Notes under the pieces: model-generated | Told to the model about the DNA's origin: nothing | What the model saw: only the letters and a program-made list of their open reading frames with translations | Database searches by the model: none | Shown here: positions 61,289-64,000 of the stretch, piece after piece | Layout of the letters: every line of letters begins with the position of its first letter | Numbering within the stretch: position 1 is the first letter of the stretch | Position numbers and translations under genes: made by a program | Origin: Acidobacteriota bacterium | Lineage (GTDB): Bacteria; Acidobacteriota; Vicinamibacteria; Vicinamibacterales; UBA2999 | Direction: 5' to 3' | NCBI GenBank assembly: GCA_018000455.1 | Contig: JAGNJW010000013.1 | Location: forward strand, 62,001-126,000 | Length of the DNA stretch: 64,000 bases

Positions 61289-61813
61289 ATGGCAGACCTC
61301 CGTTACCCCGTTGGCCCGTTCACCGCTCCCGCGTCCTTCTCGACGGCCGACCGCGCCGCCGCGATCAAGACGCTCGCCGAGCTTCCCGCGCGCATGCGCC
61401 TGGCCTCGGCCGGCCTGAGTGACACCCAGCTCGACACCCGCTATCGCCCCGAAGGCTGGACCGTGCGGCAGGTCGTGCATCACACCGTCGACAGTCACAT
61501 CAACGCCTACCTGCGCACCAAGTTCGCGCTGAGCGACGACCAGCCGACCATTCGGCCGTATCCGGAGCAGATCTGGGCCGAGATGGCCGACGCAAAAACC
61601 GCGCCGGTGTCGATGTCGTTGACGCTGCTCGACGCGCTGCACGGCCGCTGGGTGATCTTGCTTCGCTCGCTCACCACTGCCGAGTTCGCCCGCACGCTGC
61701 TGCACCCCGAACGTGGACCGATGACCATCGACGACGTGCTGGCGATGTACGAGTGGCACTCGCGGCACCACACGGCCCACATCACGGCACTGCGCGACCG
61801 CGAAGGCTGGTAA
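61289..61813 (+). CDS. YfiT-like DinB-superfamily metal-dependent enzyme (putative bacillithiol-transferase type)
   Basis: 174 residues. The four-helix DinB fold has three metal-binding His positions: the first in WTVRQVVHHTVDSHINAY, the others in MYEWHSRHHTAHITALRD at the C-terminus. The N-terminal 'LRYPVGPFTAPASFSTADR' is the YfiT/BstA opening. Relatives in Bacillus transfer thiols to electrophiles; whether this organism makes bacillithiol cannot be seen here. It is cytoplasmic. Only 10 bp separate it from cutC, so they are likely co-transcribed, divergent from the GlxA-like regulator. Confidence 0.85.
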   Translation: MADLRYPVGPFTAPASFSTADRAAAIKTLAELPARMRLASAGLSDTQLDTRYRPEGWTVRQVVHHTVDSHINAYLRTKFALSDDQPTIRPYPEQIWAEMADAKTAPVSMSLTLLDALHGRWVILLRSLTTAEFARTLLHPERGPMTIDDVLAMYEWHSRHHTAHITALRDREGW

Positions 61814-61823
61814 GCTCCGGCCC

Positions 61824-62531
61824 GTGCTGTTCGAGTCGTGCGTCGATTCCCTCGACGCCGCCCTCGCGTCGGTGGTCGGTGGGGCCCGGCGGCTCGAACT
61901 CTGCGCCCACCTGGAGGTGGGCGGCACGACCCCGGATCCCGCGCTCGTGGCACGCGTGGTCGCTGCCGTGCCGGTGCCCGTCTTCACCATCGTGCGACCG
62001 CGCGGCGGCGACTTCGCCTACGGCCCTGCCGAGGTCGAAGCCATGGTGCGCGACATCCGGGCGATGCGCGCGGCCGGGGCGCACGGTCTCGTCTTCGGGG
62101 CACTCAGGCCCGATCGCACGCTCGACGAGCCGGTGATGCGGCGCCTGCTCTCGCACTCCCGCCCCCTGCCGGTCACCTGCCACAAGGCGTTCGACGAGAC
62201 GCCCGACCTGGCAGCGGCGCTCACGACGCTGGTGGCGCTCGGCGTCGATCGCGTGCTCACCTCGGGCGGTGCGGCCACGGCCGGGGAAGGGGCGGCGGCC
62301 ATCGCCGCGCTGGTGCGTCAGGCCGGCGACCAGCTCGAGGTGATGGCCGGCGGCGGCGTCCGCGCCCACAACCTGGCCGATCTCATCCGGGCCTCCGGCG
62401 TGCGCGAGGTGCACGCGCGCCTGCTGCCGTCTGGGCCCGGCCTCGTCAGGGAGAGTCCCACCGATACCTGGCCTGCCACGGTGGCGCATTTCGTGCGCAC
62501 GATGCGAGACGACTGCTCGGGCCACACCTAG
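61824..62531 (+). CDS. cutC: CutC family protein
   Basis: 235 residues from GTG 61824. A TIM-barrel CutC protein: LFESCVDSLDAALASVVGGARRLELCAHLEVGG, 'VPVFTIVRPRGGDFAYG', 'GAHGLVFGALRPDRTLD', 'LPVTCHKAFDETPD', 'GVDRVLTSGGAATAGEG' and 'EVMAGGGVRAHNL', all the family's conserved loops. It has been linked to copper homeostasis, though the enzymatic activity is not settled. TAAGCT (61811-61816), which includes the stop codon of the preceding gene, lies 7 nt before the GTG. It converges with the frameshifted collagen-like gene. Confidence 0.93.
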   Translation: MLFESCVDSLDAALASVVGGARRLELCAHLEVGGTTPDPALVARVVAAVPVPVFTIVRPRGGDFAYGPAEVEAMVRDIRAMRAAGAHGLVFGALRPDRTLDEPVMRRLLSHSRPLPVTCHKAFDETPDLAAALTTLVALGVDRVLTSGGAATAGEGAAAIAALVRQAGDQLEVMAGGGVRAHNLADLIRASGVREVHARLLPSGPGLVRESPTDTWPATVAHFVRTMRDDCSGHT

Positions 62532-62561
62532 GGCGCGTGCGCGGAGCGAAGCCAGGCTCCG

Positions 62562-63445
62562 TCAGTACTTCATCCACTCCAAGCAGCACGGTCCGCGTTT
62601 AGAGCTCATGTAGAACGCGCTGTTCACGGTTTCTGCCGCGCAGCTCGACACCGTCACGAAAGTCGCTGCGCCAGTGCTATCGGGCGTCCACGAGGCACCC
62701 GGGCTCGCCACGCCGGCGCGACACACCGCCGAGCGCCACTGGGCAAGGGTGCATACGCCGGCGCGAAACTGGTCGTAGCAGTAATTGTCGGCCGCCTCCC
62801 AGCTGGCGGCGACTCCGTTGTCGTGCCAACACATCGTCGAGAACGGTAAGTCGATTCTGGTCATGCCCCCCGGACAAGCTGCGATCGCCGCTGGACCCGG
62901 AATCCCCTGTGGGCCCTGAGCGCCAGCAGCCCCCGTGGGCCCCATAGGCCCAGCAGGACCAGAGGTTCCAGCAGGCCCAGCAGGCCCAGTGGGACCAGTC
63001 GGACCAGCCGGGCCAGTTGCGGGAGGAGGCACCGGCCTCAGGTTGCCCGCGACGGGTGAGCCCGGCGTGAACTTGAAGCTGCCCGAGTTGCCGCCGCTGT
63101 CGCGCCACGTGCCGCTCAGCGTCGCCAGGGAGATCGTCGCATCGGTATGCAGCGCCGCGCCGCCAGGCGAGGTCACCGTCGTGAAGCCAAGACCGACGCT
63201 CCCGTCGGGATTGAGGAAAGCTCCTCCAACCGCGCTGGCGGCGCGCGGCGCGCCACACTGGTCGTCGATGCCATCGATGTCGTAGTGGGCCCCGAGCTGC
63301 ACGACCGTGACGGTGATCACATTGCAGTAGGCAACAGCTGCCAGCGGAAGGTCCCGACGAGCGTGCCCTGTGCCTTCACGCCAGGAGGCACGACCATCAA
63401 GGCCGCCAGCAGGCATCCCAGTGCAAGCAGTCTGACTCGGTTCAC
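62562..63445 (-). pseudogene. Collagen-like secreted protein gene with a frameshift near its N-terminus
   Basis: From GTG 63445 (GGAGG at 63452-63456) the frame reads a signal peptide MNRVRLLALGCLLAALMVVP followed by PGVKAQGTLVGTFRWQLLP, then hits TGA at 63317-63319. In another frame the sequence continues YCNVITVTVVQLGAHYDIDG and on to a collagen-like region ([19 protein letters not shown]), a Cys-rich C-terminal domain (YCYDQFRAGVCTLAQWRSAVC) and a stop at 62562. One added base near 63328-63332 (TTG CCN TAC TGC) would join RWQLLP to YCNVIT, so a single-base deletion separates the two parts. It is either a real inactivation or a sequencing error. Intact, the protein would have about 294 residues and be secreted. 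Confidence 0.75.
62888..63015. repeat. Collagen-like repeat within the frameshifted gene
   Basis: About 14 Gly-x-y triplets with a 9-bp period, shorter than the repeat at 59502. The codons are less GC-rich (AGCAGGCCC, GGTTCC) than in the neighbours. Confidence 0.75.
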
Positions 63446-63497
63446 GACAGGCCTCCGTTCCCTCCGGCGGCAGACGCCGCCAGCACACGACCGGCAC

Positions 63498-63503
63498 AGT
63501 CTA
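63498..63503 (-). promoter_or_regulatory. -10-like TAGACT for the collagen-like gene
   Basis: AGTCTA on the plus strand is TAGACT on the coding strand. It lies about 52 nt before the GTG at 63445, with GGAGG in the leader. It is identical to the boxes at 17239 and 24075. Confidence 0.45.
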
Positions 63504-63554
63504 CAGCGGCGGGCCCAAGGTCTTCGCGCCGTCCCTCATCACGCCGAGCGCGCG

Positions 63555-64000
63555 CTACCGGAAGACGCTCTTGGCGACGAACCACACGTTGGCCGGCCGC
63601 TCGGCCAGCCGGCGCATGTACCACGGGAACCAGTAGCTGCCGTAGGCGATGAGCACGCGCAGGTTCTTCCGGTGCTCGGCCAGCCGGCGCTGCTCGCCGC
63701 GCTGGATGCCGTAGAGCATGTGGATCTCGTAGTCGGTCGGGGCGATGCCGAGGGCGTCGCCATGACTCTCGAGCGTCTCGATGATGACGGCGTCGTGCGT
63801 GCCGAACACGGCCCGGAAGCCGTTGGCCCGCGATTCCGGCGCCATCATCACCTTCGCCACGGCCACGTAGTTGGCATCCACCGCCGACTTCTCGGGAAAC
63901 GCGATCGCCGGCGGCTCGGCGTAGGCGCCCTTTACGAGGCGCACGCCAATGCCCTCGCGGATCATGCGTGCGGCGTCGTCGCCGGTGCGCCGGAGGTAGG
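63555..64000 (-). CDS. Proline dehydrogenase, C-terminal part (gene runs off the window)
   Basis: About 148 C-terminal residues are visible. They begin YLRRTGDDAARMIREGIGVRLVKGAY..., the FAD- and proline-binding strand of PRODH barrels (vRLVKGAY is diagnostic). 'VFGTHDAVIIETLESHG' and 'YEIHMLYGIQRGEQRRLAEH', with conserved Gly-Thr-His and Tyr/Arg substrate residues, follow. The protein ends at the stop at 63555 without an aldehyde dehydrogenase domain, so this is a monofunctional enzyme rather than a PutA fusion. It oxidises proline to pyrroline-5-carboxylate using FAD and passes electrons to quinone at the membrane. The frame is open to the window edge. Confidence 0.92.
   Translation of the reverse strand, partial: YLRRTGDDAARMIREGIGVRLVKGAYAEPPAIAFPEKSAVDANYVAVAKVMMAPESRANGFRAVFGTHDAVIIETLESHGDALGIAPTDYEIHMLYGIQRGEQRRLAEHRKNLRVLIAYGSYWFPWYMRRLAERPANVWFVAKSVFR

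Noticed and set aside
1..64000. tRNA, rRNA, riboswitch or insertion sequence
   Set aside because: I looked for rRNA signature stretches, CCA-ended cloverleafs, transposase motifs and terminal inverted repeats and recognised none. A tool scan could still find a tRNA I missed.

Overview
The window is one uniformly GC-rich, gene-dense stretch. Gene content points to an acidobacterium, most likely of the Vicinamibacteria type. The markers are a PadR regulator translationally coupled to an ADOP-type duplicated permease, an Oar-like TonB receptor with a carboxypeptidase-regulatory N-terminus, a DUF1501/DUF1800 pair, a BlaI/M56 pair, and collagen-like and FN3 secreted proteins. This assignment is inference from gene content, not from a marker-gene tree. 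I saw no rRNA, tRNA, CRISPR array, prophage or insertion sequence. Both window ends cut genes: a TetR regulator on the left and a proline dehydrogenase on the right.

Layout. (1) 1-1376: truncated TetR gene, an AT-rich operator-like region and a TIGR01777 epimerase. (2) 1418-19514: a glycan/membrane glycosylation island. The plus strand carries a GT4 glycosyltransferase, a SAM methyltransferase, a giant GT39-like plus DUF2298 ('YYY') fusion and a DPM1-like GT2; an FkbM methyltransferase lies on the minus strand between them. The minus strand carries a UGM/PPO-like flavoprotein, an ALG5-like GT2, a secreted FN3 protein, a second YYY protein, a degenerate GT39-like protein and an Agl23/TIGR03663 protein fused to an NHL propeller. 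(3) 19804-24068: DUF4870 protein, PadR-ADOP operon with a perfect operator palindrome, and a SYLF protein. (4) 24139-32337: DUF1501/DUF1800 pair, PIG-L-type secreted hydrolase, lipoprotein, zinc-ribbon protein and FAD oxidoreductase. (5) 32348-40893: TonB receptor, M56 peptidase, BlaI regulator, Oar-like receptor and a matrixin-type protease. (6) 41049-44639: two overlapping Arg-rich ORFs, FAD oxidoreductase, a small protein and Ada. (7) 44757-53651: penicillin acylase-like enzyme, membrane GGDEF, S9 peptidase, GNAT, methyltransferase, a signal-peptidase remnant and a cytoplasmic GGDEF. (8) 53667-64000: rnhA-purK-purE, an M16 peptidase pair, a collagen-like protein, a GlxA-type regulator, YfiT-like and CutC proteins, a frameshifted collagen-like gene and partial proline dehydrogenase.

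How the genes work together. In region 2 two polyprenyl-phosphate sugar synthase-like GT2 enzymes could charge lipid carriers on the cytoplasmic face. The GT39-like/Agl23 and YYY membrane proteins would use them on the outer face, and a soluble GT4 with two methyltransferases could modify the glycan. In region 5 BlaI and M56 are coupled by an ATGA overlap and lie directly upstream of a TonB receptor, which suggests signal-controlled uptake. purE and purK catalyse consecutive purine-pathway steps and overlap by 4 bp. The M16 pair looks like a catalytic plus non-catalytic heterodimer.

Promoters. At least seven genes have a TAnnnT-type hexamer only 6-7 nt before the start codon, which suggests widespread leaderless transcription. 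Others have a -10-like box and a Shine-Dalgarno (SD) sequence with a leader of roughly 35-60 nt.
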